DNA from: Rhizobium gallicum bv. gallicum R602sp
GTDB lineage: Bacteria; Pseudomonadota; Alphaproteobacteria; Rhizobiales; Rhizobiaceae
Assembly: GCF_000816845.1 (NCBI RefSeq)
Contig: NZ_CP006877.1
Location: 3,226,001-3,290,000 of the forward strand
Direction of reading: 5' to 3'
Length of the DNA stretch: 64,000 nt
Position numbers and translations under genes: made by a program. Positions 9,196 through 17,261 of the stretch are shown piece by piece. The notes beneath the pieces are model-generated. The model did not search any database, was not told the DNA's origin, and saw nothing but the letters and a program-made list of their open reading frames with translations. Each line of letters opens with the position of its first letter. Positions within the stretch are counted from its first letter, which is position 1.

Positions 9196-9212
9196 GACGC
9201 CTCGGAGGCGTC
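9196..9212. promoter_or_regulatory. Perfect inverted repeat upstream of ccoN
   Basis: The sequence GACGCCTCGGAGGCGTC has 8-bp arms around one central base and lies about 120 bp upstream of the ccoN start. It could be an operator, or the stem of a weak terminator between divergent transcripts. No T-run follows on either strand. The role is unproven. Confidence 0.35.
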
Positions 9213-9337
9213 CTTGACAACCCCCCTCGGTTATCGCGCCGGAGGAATAGCGCGCCCGCCCCCTCGCAGCCGGCGATATTTTTATGGGCAATCTACACGG
9301 GCTTCTGGCCTCGCCGCCGAGTGGATTGTGGCGGCAA

Positions 9338-9386
9338 GTGGCGCGAGCCACGATCGAAAAAATGGGCGCGCGCTGGGCGATCGAGG
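9338..9386 (+). pseudogene. IS66 TnpC relic (49 bp)
   Basis: This stretch encodes 'ATIEKMGARWAIE', and the complete IS66 transposase at 58830-60458 contains 'ATIEKMGALWAIE'. At the DNA level about 40 of 49 bases agree with that element. No surrounding TnpC sequence of comparable similarity was recognised, so it is a short scar of an old IS66-family insertion or deletion. It lies in the roughly 800-bp gap between the divergent ccoN and MscS genes, which otherwise holds no recognisable gene. Confidence 0.55.
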
Positions 9387-9510
9387 TCGGCTCGGCACCC
9401 GTCCTGTCCGCCAGCCAATCACAAATCTCGGCAAGACCGCCGCCTCCATGCCAAACCCAGCGCTCCCCGACGTGCTCCCCGCGCGTCTGGGCGGCGGGGC
9501 TGGCATTCTT

Positions 9511-9525
9511 CCTGTAATTTACAGG
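9511..9525. repeat. 15-bp perfect palindrome CCTGTAATTTACAGG
   Basis: The arms CCTGTAA and TTACAGG surround a central T. The half TTACAGGATGT resembles the sequence CTACAGGATAT at 16966-16976 and so links this site to the inverted repeats around the TPR gene at 14697-16949. It lies upstream of the MscS gene and could be an operator or a recombination end. Confidence 0.45.
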
Positions 9526-9876
9526 ATGTTACGAGCACGCGCCTTCGTCGTCGCGTAGTCTCTCCTGGTCATTGACAAGGCTTCGTCGGGCGCGCTGACG
9601 GACAACAGGCTGGGATTGGGCGACCGGATCCTCGCGGCAACGACGGGAACGGCGGCAGCGGCGGGCAACGCCGCAGGGCTGATCCTTGCCGCTCCGTCGC
9701 GGTCGTCGACCGGGACACACGGGGCAGCTATGCCAGCGAGGCCAGCGCTCTCACCGGGCCGAGCAGACGGCCGCATGTGGTGCCCGCCTGCGGAAGCAGG
9801 AGCGCTTCGGAGATCGATTGTCGGCGTTAGCACGCTCCGACAGTCGCGCGGTTCGTTTCTGGATTGGGAACTTTCC

Positions 9877-12042
9877 ATGCATTTACTATCAACGATTACC
9901 TCGGTTCGAACCGTCCTCTTGGCGGTGATGGTGACCGTTGCCGCTGTCTTGACCGTTTCGCCTGCAGTATCCCAGGTGCCGATGGCGAGAGACTTGCCCC
10001 CCGAAAGCGTTCAGCAGTTCATAGCGCTTTCTGCCGACCCTGCCGTTCAGAAATGGCTTCAGCAACAGGCAGCCGCCGCAAAGACCGACGCCGCTTTCGC
10101 CCAACCCGCGCAGACGAAAGTCTCCTTTGCAGAGTTCACGACCCGGTTTCGTCAGCATGTTTCCAGTCTCCTGACCGCGGCGGGTTCGTTGCATTCCGAG
10201 ATCATGGCTGCCGTAGCAGTGCTCGAACGTGAAATCCAGGCAAATGGCGGAACCCGGCCCGTATTCCTGCTCGTAGCTTTCGTCGTCGCGGGCCTTGGCG
10301 CACAATGGCTGTTCCGGAAGATCAGCACCGGATGGCGATCTTGGATAGAACGTGCACCCCTAATCACCGTTCGCGACCGCGTTACCGTCGTAGGCGCGAG
10401 ACTGCTGTGGGCCGCATGCTACGTCCTTTCCTTTGCCCTCGGCAGTATCGGCTTCTTCCTTGCCTTCGAGTGGCCTCCCCTCGTCAGGGAAATCGTCGTA
10501 GGCTACCTCTTCGCCGTCGTCGTCTTCCGCCTTGCCGACATGGTGTTCGATGTCCTGCTTGATCCCGGAGCTGCCACCAATGACGAACCACCAGGATTTC
10601 GCGTCATACCGCTGACGGATCAGGCTGCCATTCACTGGGCAAGACGCCTGAGCTACCTGGTGGGATGGTTTGCATTCGGCTGGGTGACAGTCCGGCTACT
10701 CGGAGCTCTCGGCTTTTCGGTGCCTTCGCGGCAGCTTGTGGCCTACGCGCTTGGGGTCGTGCTCCTCGTCATTGCGATCGAAGGCCTATGGCGGCGTCCA
10801 CATGTTGTGCCGGGAGTGGAGGCGACAGGCCGCATCGGGCGCAAGTTCCGGAACTGGCTCTGGACCGCCTACTTCATAGGGGGGTGGGCGCTGTGGGTTG
10901 CCGGAGCGATGAAACTCTTTTGGATCGTCGTCGTGTGCGCCGCACTGCCGGGCGTGCTCGCGCTCAGCAAGGCCTCCATAGCCAATGTCCTCAGGTCTCC
11001 CGGCTCGCAGAATGCAAAGGAAAGGGCCACTGTCGCCTCGGTGCTCGTGGAGCGCGGCATCCGCGCGGCCCTGATCGTCGGAGCCATCCTTCTGCTCGCC
11101 AAAGCGCTCGACGTCGAATTCGCCGGCGTGACGATGCAGGACACGCCAGTACTCCGGATCGTGCGCGGGATACTGAGCGCAGGTATCGTTCTTATGGCGA
11201 TCGACCTCGCCTGGAACGTGTTGAGCGTCCTTATCGACCGGAAGCTCGGCGACACCAACACGGTCTACGAAGCGGGAAGCGAGAAGGAGCGCCGACGCAC
11301 ACGGGTGAGAACTCTTCTGCCGATCCTGCGGAACGTTCTGATGATCCTGTTCGTCGCGGTGGCCATCATGATGGCGCTTTCCTCTCTGGGCGTGGAGATC
11401 GCGCCGCTGATCGCCGGTGCCGGCGTCGTCGGCGTCGCCATCGGCTTCGGAGCGCAGACAGTCGTCAAGGACATCATCAGCGGCATGTTTTATCTGCTCG
11501 ACGACGCCTTTAGGGTCGGCGAATACATCCAGAGCGGAAACTACAAGGGCAGTGTCGAGTCCTTCAGCCTCAGATCGGTCAAGCTGAGGCATCATCGCGG
11601 CGCAGTCTATATCGTGCCGTTCAGCGAGCTTGGGGCCATTCAGAACATGAGCCGGGACTGGGTGATCGAGAAGCTGACGATCACAGTGACCTACGACGCC
11701 GACGTCGAGAAGGCACGCAAGATCATCAAGAAGATTGGCCAGGAACTCTCCGTCGACCCGGAGTTCAAGGCAGTCACCATCGAACCTCTGAAGATGCAGG
11801 GTATCGAAAGCTTTGGAGACTCCGGCCTTCTCCTGCGGATGAAGTTCATGACGCTCCCCGGAGAGCAGTTCACTCTGAAGCGGCGGGCGCTGCGGATGAT
11901 CCATCAGGCCTTCCACGAAGCGGGAATTAGAATCGCGGTTCCAACGGTCCAGGTCGCGGGCGAGAAGACGGCGGATGTGGCCGCCGCGGCGCAGCAGGCC
12001 TTGACGGCTCATAAAGAGGCGGTGGCAGCCGGTGCCGGCTGA
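9877..12042 (+). CDS. Large mechanosensitive channel of the MscS family
   Basis: Started at MHLLSTITSVRTVLLAV the product has 721 residues; the frame is open further upstream, but that part has atypical composition and no membrane signal, so this start is preferred. A signal peptide (about residues 1-34) is followed by a periplasmic segment, about ten membrane helices and then the MscS pore and beta domain: 'APLIAGAGVVGVAIGFGAQ' (Gly/Ala-rich pore helix) and 'VKDIISGMFYLLDDAFRVGE'. A cytoplasmic alpha-beta domain and an Ala-rich tail close the protein. Such channels release solutes on hypo-osmotic shock. It stands alone, divergent from ccoN, with a 15-bp palindrome upstream. Confidence 0.9.
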   Translation: MHLLSTITSVRTVLLAVMVTVAAVLTVSPAVSQVPMARDLPPESVQQFIALSADPAVQKWLQQQAAAAKTDAAFAQPAQTKVSFAEFTTRFRQHVSSLLTAAGSLHSEIMAAVAVLEREIQANGGTRPVFLLVAFVVAGLGAQWLFRKISTGWRSWIERAPLITVRDRVTVVGARLLWAACYVLSFALGSIGFFLAFEWPPLVREIVVGYLFAVVVFRLADMVFDVLLDPGAATNDEPPGFRVIPLTDQAAIHWARRLSYLVGWFAFGWVTVRLLGALGFSVPSRQLVAYALGVVLLVIAIEGLWRRPHVVPGVEATGRIGRKFRNWLWTAYFIGGWALWVAGAMKLFWIVVVCAALPGVLALSKASIANVLRSPGSQNAKERATVASVLVERGIRAALIVGAILLLAKALDVEFAGVTMQDTPVLRIVRGILSAGIVLMAIDLAWNVLSVLIDRKLGDTNTVYEAGSEKERRRTRVRTLLPILRNVLMILFVAVAIMMALSSLGVEIAPLIAGAGVVGVAIGFGAQTVVKDIISGMFYLLDDAFRVGEYIQSGNYKGSVESFSLRSVKLRHHRGAVYIVPFSELGAIQNMSRDWVIEKLTITVTYDADVEKARKIIKKIGQELSVDPEFKAVTIEPLKMQGIESFGDSGLLLRMKFMTLPGEQFTLKRRALRMIHQAFHEAGIRIAVPTVQVAGEKTADVAAAAQQALTAHKEAVAAGAG

Positions 12043-12101
12043 ATGACCGACAAAGGCTCGTCTACGATGGGCGAGACGGGGTATAAAGAAAGGAGACTTC
12101 G

Positions 12102-12542
12102 ATGGCGCAATCTGTTCATCCGGCCGCGATTGATCACGTGCCAGGCTTTATTACAGAGCCAGGGCAGACCGACTATCTCTTCAATGGCGTTGCCATTTTT
12201 CTGATTGTTGCCGTTCTCGTGATTGGCAACCTTTACTTCAAGCTTCATGCCGTTCCCGAACGCATGGCGCATCGCACCAACAAGGTGCAAATGGAAGTCG
12301 TGGCCGTCCTGGTGCTCATCTCGCTCTTCACGCACAACCATCTCTATTGGATTGCCGGCCTGCTGCTGGCGTTCGTTCGCATTCCCGACTTTACGAGTCC
12401 GCTCTACTCAATCGCGCAATCGCTGGCGAAGCTTGCCGGCCGTGATCCTGAAACCAGCGGTGATCCCGCATTGAAAATCGCTGAGCCGGTAGTGCCGGTC
12501 GAAGCGAAGTCAAAGACCGGTGTGCACGGAGAGGGAGTCTGA
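12102..12542 (+). CDS. Small inner-membrane protein paired with HlyD protein
   Basis: The product has 146 residues with two hydrophobic stretches (about 27-47 and 62-90) and a polar, Pro/Lys-rich tail. A GGAGA ribosome-binding site precedes the ATG. It lies 3 bp upstream of an HlyD-type membrane fusion protein, and two-gene units of a small membrane protein plus an HlyD-like protein are known elsewhere (for example yiaW-yiaV in enterics). The topology is similar to DUF3302 proteins, but I cannot confirm membership. It probably acts with the downstream gene in export or envelope maintenance. Confidence 0.7.
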   Translation: MAQSVHPAAIDHVPGFITEPGQTDYLFNGVAIFLIVAVLVIGNLYFKLHAVPERMAHRTNKVQMEVVAVLVLISLFTHNHLYWIAGLLLAFVRIPDFTSPLYSIAQSLAKLAGRDPETSGDPALKIAEPVVPVEAKSKTGVHGEGV

Positions 12543-12545
12543 TCC

Positions 12546-13775
12546 ATGTTCGAGTTGCTGCTCTGCTCTATGCTCACCATCTTACCGGACTACCTTTATC
12601 GACGCTATGTTCAGGACAAGCGGATCGGTCGCGAAATCACGCTTTACAGTGTGTGGTACGAGTTGCGCTGGGGTATTTCCGCCTGCCTGATCCTCACCAT
12701 TTCGCTGATCACCATGATCTTCTATTTCCATCCATCGACCAAGAATGTCACGGCGATATTCCGCACGGTGACGATCCTGCCGGAAACGATCGGTCGCGTC
12801 GACGAAGTCTATGTCGGCGTCAACGAGAAGGTGGTCGCCGGTGCACCGCTGTTTCGCCTGGACGACTCGCTGCAGAAAGCCGCGCTGGAGACGGCCCGTC
12901 GAAAGATCGAGGAAATCGATGCGGAATCCAAGGTGGCTCAAACCGAAATGGTCGCTGCGGATGGCCAGATCCAGGAGGCCGAGGGCGCCCTTCAGGTGGC
13001 GGTCGACGAATACGAGATGAAGTCCCAGTTGTTGAAGAACGATGCCGTTGCCCGAAGGGAAGTAGTCCGTCTGGCTAACACCGTCGATAGCCGCAAAGGT
13101 GCGGCGAGTGCCGTGCTCGCCAACAAGCAGACCCTGGAAGCCAAGATCAATATTTTGTTGCCGGCACAAAAGGCAAGCGCCGAAGCTGCGCAGGCGCAAG
13201 CCCAGGTGGAACTGGACAAGACCCTCGTTCGGGCCGGTGTTGCTGGAACCGTGCAGCAGTTCACGCTGCGTCCGGGCGATGTCCTCAACACGATGTTGCG
13301 TCCGGCTGGCATTCTCGTTCCTGCGGAAGCGGGACGAGGCACCTTAATCGCCGGTTTCGGGCAGATCGAAGCACAGGTGATGAAGCGGGGGATGATCGCC
13401 GAAGCGACCTGCATCGGAAAGCCGTTCACAATCATTCCGCTGGTCGTGACTGACGTTCAGGATGTGATCGCGGCCGGACAGTTACGTCCGACGGATCAAC
13501 TTATCGATGTCCAGCAAATGGCGCAGCCGGGAACCTTGACGGTGTTCCTGCAGCCGCTCTTTCCTGGAGAACTCGATGACATCCCGCCGGGCAGCAGTTG
13601 CATCGCCAACGCCTACACGAACAATCACGAGGCGCTCGCCGACGAGAATATCAGCACGATGCGATGGCTATTCCTGCATGCCGTGGACGCCGTCGGGCTC
13701 GTGCACGCCATGATCTTGAGGATGCAAGCGATGCTCCTTCCCGTGCAGACCCTGGTATTCTCGGGCGGCCACTGA
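12546..13775 (+). CDS. HlyD-family membrane fusion protein
   Basis: The product has 409 residues: an N-terminal cytoplasmic part, one membrane helix (about residues 38-58, GISACLILTISLITMIFYF), a split biotinyl-lipoyl-like domain ('TIGRVDEVYVGVNEKVVAGAPLF', key part GRVDEVYVGVNEKV, and later 'VRAGVAGTVQQFTLRPGDV'), and between them an alpha-helical hairpin rich in Ala, Glu and Gln (about residues 105-220). This is the periplasmic adaptor architecture of EmrA/YibH-type proteins. No ABC or MFS transporter gene is next to it, so its partner is unknown; only the small membrane protein just upstream is linked. Confidence 0.88.
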   Translation: MFELLLCSMLTILPDYLYRRYVQDKRIGREITLYSVWYELRWGISACLILTISLITMIFYFHPSTKNVTAIFRTVTILPETIGRVDEVYVGVNEKVVAGAPLFRLDDSLQKAALETARRKIEEIDAESKVAQTEMVAADGQIQEAEGALQVAVDEYEMKSQLLKNDAVARREVVRLANTVDSRKGAASAVLANKQTLEAKINILLPAQKASAEAAQAQAQVELDKTLVRAGVAGTVQQFTLRPGDVLNTMLRPAGILVPAEAGRGTLIAGFGQIEAQVMKRGMIAEATCIGKPFTIIPLVVTDVQDVIAAGQLRPTDQLIDVQQMAQPGTLTVFLQPLFPGELDDIPPGSSCIANAYTNNHEALADENISTMRWLFLHAVDAVGLVHAMILRMQAMLLPVQTLVFSGGH

Positions 13776-14227
13776 GCACGCTCTGAAGAGAAAGGACATC
13801 GCTTTCACCCAGGCGTGGCGTCCTGGGAAAGGCCACCGCAGCGGAAGCAGCCGGCGAGGCAGGCGCTGCATTCGCATACGGAAAAAAAGCTATCGGGGCG
13901 GAAGCTGCGGCGATCTACGCAGCAGCTACCACACTATAGAAATCGCCCGCCAAGGGACGCGACGAACCTGGCGCTCTCTGCGGTGGCCCACTCCGGTAGT
14001 CGCCGGCACGATGGTGAGGAGGGCGCGAAGCCGCCGAACAAGCGTTTGCGCTCGAGTCCGTCCCGACCACTACCTCACTTCTTCGACCTCCCCCCGTTTC
14101 CAGGAGTTGTCGACACTATCTCGACTCATGTCGTTCGACCTGCGTTGGAGGACATATTCGCAGGCGTGCCCTGGGACTTTTCACGCGCGGCCGACATCGC
14201 CCCGGCCTGCTTGGATGAGATCGGCGG
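13776..14227. other. Intergenic stretch without recognisable features
   Basis: About 450 bp between the HlyD gene and the convergent small gene. Long frames exist but have no recognisable similarity, biased composition, or ribosome-binding sites. I see no RNA gene, IS end or clear terminator. Confidence 0.5.
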
Positions 14228-14521
14228 TCACCCCTTCGAACCTGGCCCCCGCCCCTCGCTCTTGCCTAGAGCCTCGGCGACCTCGGAAACGATGTGGTCG
14301 ACCAGTTCCTGCCATTCGCGTTTCCGCTCTTCCCATTGCGCCACCGTCTTATCCCGGACACCGGCCAGCGCCCGCTCGGCGTCGGCCAGATCTGCGCAGA
14401 GATCGCAGAAATCCTCGCTCCTCCCCATCAGTCTTCGGATTGCCAGTTCTGCCTGCGGAAACCGTCGCGCCGCAGCCGAGAATGCCTGCTCTTTGCGAGT
14501 CACGTCGTCATTCGTTGCCAT
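14228..14521 (-). CDS. Small acidic helical protein, unknown function
   Basis: The product has 97 residues and is predicted to be mostly alpha-helical and soluble, with heptad-like segments ('DFCDLCADLADAERALAGV', 'WEERKREWQELVDHIVSEV') suggesting a coiled coil. The two cysteines of DFCDLC could bind a metal. There is no signal peptide. Codon use and the regular amphipathic pattern argue for a real gene. No family name can be given. It lies alone, reading towards the HlyD gene. Confidence 0.6.
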   Translation of the reverse strand: MATNDDVTRKEQAFSAAARRFPQAELAIRRLMGRSEDFCDLCADLADAERALAGVRDKTVAQWEERKREWQELVDHIVSEVAEALGKSEGRGPGSKG

Positions 14522-14576
14522 CGCGTCACCGTTGATGGGAGATTAGGTGAGACCCTGCCGGTGGCGTAGAGAACTG

Positions 14577-14587
14577 CTGTAGTTTAC
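14577..14587 (+). repeat. Left 11-bp inverted repeat CTGTAGTTTAC
   Basis: CTGTAGTTTAC here is the exact reverse complement of GTAAACTACAG at 16961-16971. The two copies point inwards around the TPR/TolB-like gene at 14697-16949, about 2.4 kb apart. A variant is in the palindrome at 9511. They may be operator half-sites or ends of a small mobilised unit. Confidence 0.5.
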
Positions 14588-14696
14588 GTGGTGTATCTGA
14601 ATCAGACCCGGAAGCCGGCTCGATGTCGACATCGCAAATCGAATATTAGCAGTCGCTATTGCGCCAAGCGCGTAGTATACAGCTTCAAGTTGGACG

Positions 14697-16949
14697 ATGC
14701 GGGCGAATGCTCCAAGTCTGCGTGCGCTGGGGGGTGCCGTGACTCATGCTGGTGCGTCAGAAGCGGTAGACATGCGGCCCCCCGAAGTGGTCTGCCGCGA
14801 GCAGATTTCGCGTATCCAGCAAAGCGTCGATTTTCACGCGACCCAAAGGGAACATCGATTTCTCGAATACGTGGTCGAGGAGAGCCTTTCGGGACGAGGC
14901 GAACGGATAAAGGCATATTCCGTTGCCGTGGAAGTGTTCGGACGGGATACTACGTTCGACCCGCAAAACGATCCGATCGTTCGCATCGCCGCCAGGCACC
15001 TCCGCCGATCCTTAGAACGCTACTACCTGACTGCCGGACAGGCAGATCCCGTGGTTGTTGGTATTCCCAAGGGAAGCTACGTACCCACGTTCTCCATGCG
15101 GATCCCGCGTGATGGCATTGGTTCCGTCGTCGCGGTAGAGGAGAATCCCACGCAGCCATTCTCGCTCGAGCAGACGGAAGCATCGAACGTCCGGGCGAGC
15201 GACCCTCCGAGCTCGGACGATGTCCGCGGCCAGCTTCAGCGGATCGTCTCAAGCCCTGAATTTCCCAAGGTGGGGCGGGCGGGAGCCTTCCTTAATTACA
15301 TCGTCGAGGAAACGCTTGCCGGGCGTGGACACCGGATCAAGGGCTATTCGATTGCAATCGAGGTGTTCAAGCGACCCGACAGCTTCACCCAGGACGATCC
15401 TGTCGTGCGGATCGAGGCAGGCACGCTGCGGCGGGCTCTCGAACGCTACTATCTGGTGGCTGGCCGGAAGGATCCGGTAAGGATCGATATTCCCAAGGGC
15501 GGATACGTTCCGACTTTTGCCCGGAACGAAGCAGCACCGCCGGAACCCGTCAAGTCGAAAGCCGCACCGCCGCCTGAAGCGTTTGGTCGGCAGGCAGCCG
15601 CGTTGTGGCGCGTGAGATGGCCGGTTCTGGGTGCTCTCACGGTCGTTGCCGGCCTCGTGGGATCAGCCTATTGGCTCCCCGAGCGACATATGCCCGATAT
15701 GCCGCTTCTCGATCGTCCAACCTTGGTGGTCGCACCGTTCACGAATCTTGGGGACGGGCCGAATGCCGAGCTTTATGCGCAAGGGTTGACGGAAGAACTC
15801 CTGACAGCCCTTCCGCGCTTCAAGGAAATCAAGGTGGTCGGACGTGAAACGTCGGCATCACTCCCGCCGGGCGTTAGTATGTCGCGGATCAAGGATGAAC
15901 TCGGGGCGCGGTATCTGCTGAACGGTAGCATGCGGACCTCTGGCAGCCGCATTCGAGTGACGGCACGTCTTCTCGACACCTTGGACGGCTCCATCGTCTG
16001 GTCCGAGGACTACGAGAACGACCTGCAGACTCGTGATCTGTTCGCGATTCAGATGGCTGTCGCAAACAAGGTCGCCGCAACGATCGCGCAACCCTACGGC
16101 ATCATGGCGCAGGTTGCTTCAGCAAAACCTCCCCCCGACGATCGTCGTGCGTACGACTGCACATTGAATTTCTATGCCTACCGTGCCGAGCTGAGCGTCG
16201 AGCGTCATGCGGACGTCAGGGCGTGTCTGGAGCGGGTCGTGGCCCGATATCCGAGCTATGCAACCGCCTGGGCGATGCTGTCCATCCTCTATCTGGACGA
16301 GGAACGGTTCAAGTTCAACTCGAGAACCGACGCGCCCCAGCCTATGCAGCGCGCGCTTCAGGCAGCGCGACGCGCAATCCAGCTCGATCCGGATAACATC
16401 CGCGCCCTTCAGGCGTTGATGACGGCATTGTTCTTCAACCAGCAATTTGCCGAGGCCATGCGCATAGGGGAGCAGGCGCTTGCGACGAACCCCAACGACA
16501 CCGAGCTCATGGGTGAACTCGGAACCCGACTGGCGATGGGTGGGCAATGGCAGCGCGGCGCGGCGCTTCTGGACAAGGCGCTGGCTCTTAACCCAGGTGC
16601 AGCCGGTTACTATCACGGAACCCGCGCACTCGCCGCCTTTATGCTTGGAGACTATCCGGCGGCAGTCGCTGGAATCGGACGGGCGGATCTACAGAAGTGT
16701 TCGCTTTTTCATATCGTGGCGGCGATCATTTATGCGGAGGCGGGGATGTCGAAGGACGCCCGCCGAGCGGGAGAGACCTTCATGAAGATGCGTCCGGACT
16801 TCGTTCCGAACATTGCGGCCGAGCTCAGTATCAGAAATATCCAGCCAAGGGATCAACTGCGCTTGATCATGACGATGCGCAAGGCGGGAATCCCGGTTCC
16901 AGATGGCGTGGAAGCCGCCATCGCTGATCAGAACGCGGCGCCGCGATAG
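14697..16949 (+). CDS. TPR/TolB-like signalling protein with duplicated N-terminal module
   Basis: The product has 750 residues. An N-terminal module of about 100 residues, with the marks 'FLEYVVEESLSGRGERIKAYS' (key: LSGRGERIKAYSVAVEVF) and 'IPKGSYVPTF', occurs twice, at about 32-136 and 166-275. A membrane helix follows (about 315-335), then a TolB/FlgO-like domain ('LVVAPFTNLGDGPNAELYAQG', key: PFTNLGDG and GLTEELLTAL), then TPRs from about residue 480. Such proteins occur widely in rhizobia, often annotated as adenylate cyclases although no cyclase domain is present here. A downstream ATG (MRPPEVVCREQ, 14772) is an alternative start. The gene is bracketed by 11-bp inverted repeats. Confidence 0.85.
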   Translation: MRANAPSLRALGGAVTHAGASEAVDMRPPEVVCREQISRIQQSVDFHATQREHRFLEYVVEESLSGRGERIKAYSVAVEVFGRDTTFDPQNDPIVRIAARHLRRSLERYYLTAGQADPVVVGIPKGSYVPTFSMRIPRDGIGSVVAVEENPTQPFSLEQTEASNVRASDPPSSDDVRGQLQRIVSSPEFPKVGRAGAFLNYIVEETLAGRGHRIKGYSIAIEVFKRPDSFTQDDPVVRIEAGTLRRALERYYLVAGRKDPVRIDIPKGGYVPTFARNEAAPPEPVKSKAAPPPEAFGRQAAALWRVRWPVLGALTVVAGLVGSAYWLPERHMPDMPLLDRPTLVVAPFTNLGDGPNAELYAQGLTEELLTALPRFKEIKVVGRETSASLPPGVSMSRIKDELGARYLLNGSMRTSGSRIRVTARLLDTLDGSIVWSEDYENDLQTRDLFAIQMAVANKVAATIAQPYGIMAQVASAKPPPDDRRAYDCTLNFYAYRAELSVERHADVRACLERVVARYPSYATAWAMLSILYLDEERFKFNSRTDAPQPMQRALQAARRAIQLDPDNIRALQALMTALFFNQQFAEAMRIGEQALATNPNDTELMGELGTRLAMGGQWQRGAALLDKALALNPGAAGYYHGTRALAAFMLGDYPAAVAGIGRADLQKCSLFHIVAAIIYAEAGMSKDARRAGETFMKMRPDFVPNIAAELSIRNIQPRDQLRLIMTMRKAGIPVPDGVEAAIADQNAAPR

Positions 16950-16960
16950 CCCGGCCCCTT

Positions 16961-16971
16961 GTAAACTACAG
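16961..16971 (-). repeat. Right 11-bp inverted repeat GTAAACTACAG
   Basis: This is the reverse complement of the repeat at 14577-14587. It begins 11 bp after the stop of the TPR gene and lies directly at the point where the truncated aldehyde dehydrogenase on the other strand loses its reading sense, so it may mark a rearrangement boundary. Confidence 0.5.
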
Positions 16972-16982
16972 GATATGGAAAC

Positions 16983-17069
16983 CGTGGCGATCGCACCTGC
17001 GGCCGAGGGATCGACCACTTCAAAGGTGCGATTTCCTTTTGCAGGGACCCATTCGCCGCCGATGAACAA
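16983..17069 (-). pseudogene. Aldehyde dehydrogenase, first ~28 codons only
   Basis: Reading leftwards from 17069 the frame gives MFIGGEWVPAKGNRTFEVV and then DPSAAGAIATVS, the standard N-terminus of NAD(P)-dependent aldehyde dehydrogenases ('FIGGEWV...FEVVDPATG..IA.V'). The similarity stops abruptly at about 16980, next to the inverted repeat GTAAACTACAG, and the frame continues only as the antisense of the TPR gene. The remaining 450-odd residues are missing. It is a deletion or insertion scar. Confidence 0.7.
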
Positions 17070-17165
17070 TTGCGTAGGAGCGTTGCGGACTACAGCAGCC
17101 GAGGCCGAGAGGCGAGCGGGGTTGTTTCTTGTGCGGGGTTGATTTCACGTTCAGCACCATTCTGC

Positions 17166-17177
17166 ACCAATTTTGGT
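17166..17177. promoter_or_regulatory. Candidate GntR operator
   Basis: ACCAATTTTGGT has 5-bp inverted arms, and further TTGGT boxes follow at about 17201-17216 (ATTGGTCTTGCCATTGGT). They lie 60-95 bp upstream of the GntR-family gene. FadR-type proteins often bind TGGT-N-ACCA-like sites in front of their own gene, so autoregulation is plausible. No experimental basis. Confidence 0.35.
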
Positions 17178-17261
17178 TTTAACACGCTATCAATTTAAGA
17201 TTGGTCTTGCCATTGGTGTCAACGTGGATCAATTTGGTTGCGGTAATTATTGGCGAGGCTG

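Noticed and set aside
9078..9300. FixK/FNR box in front of ccoN
   Set aside because: TTGA appears (for example TTGACAACCCC), but no TTGAT-N4-ATCAA-like palindrome could be found by eye.
13815..14546. 243-codon frame on the plus strand
   Set aside because: The composition (Ser, Arg and Pro rich) is that of a GC-rich antisense frame; the minus-strand gene 14228-14521 explains its last part better.
17234..17242. TGGTTGCGG as a possible att copy of the tRNA-fMet 3' end
   Set aside because: Only nine bases match the tRNA end and no further similarity follows, so chance is more likely.
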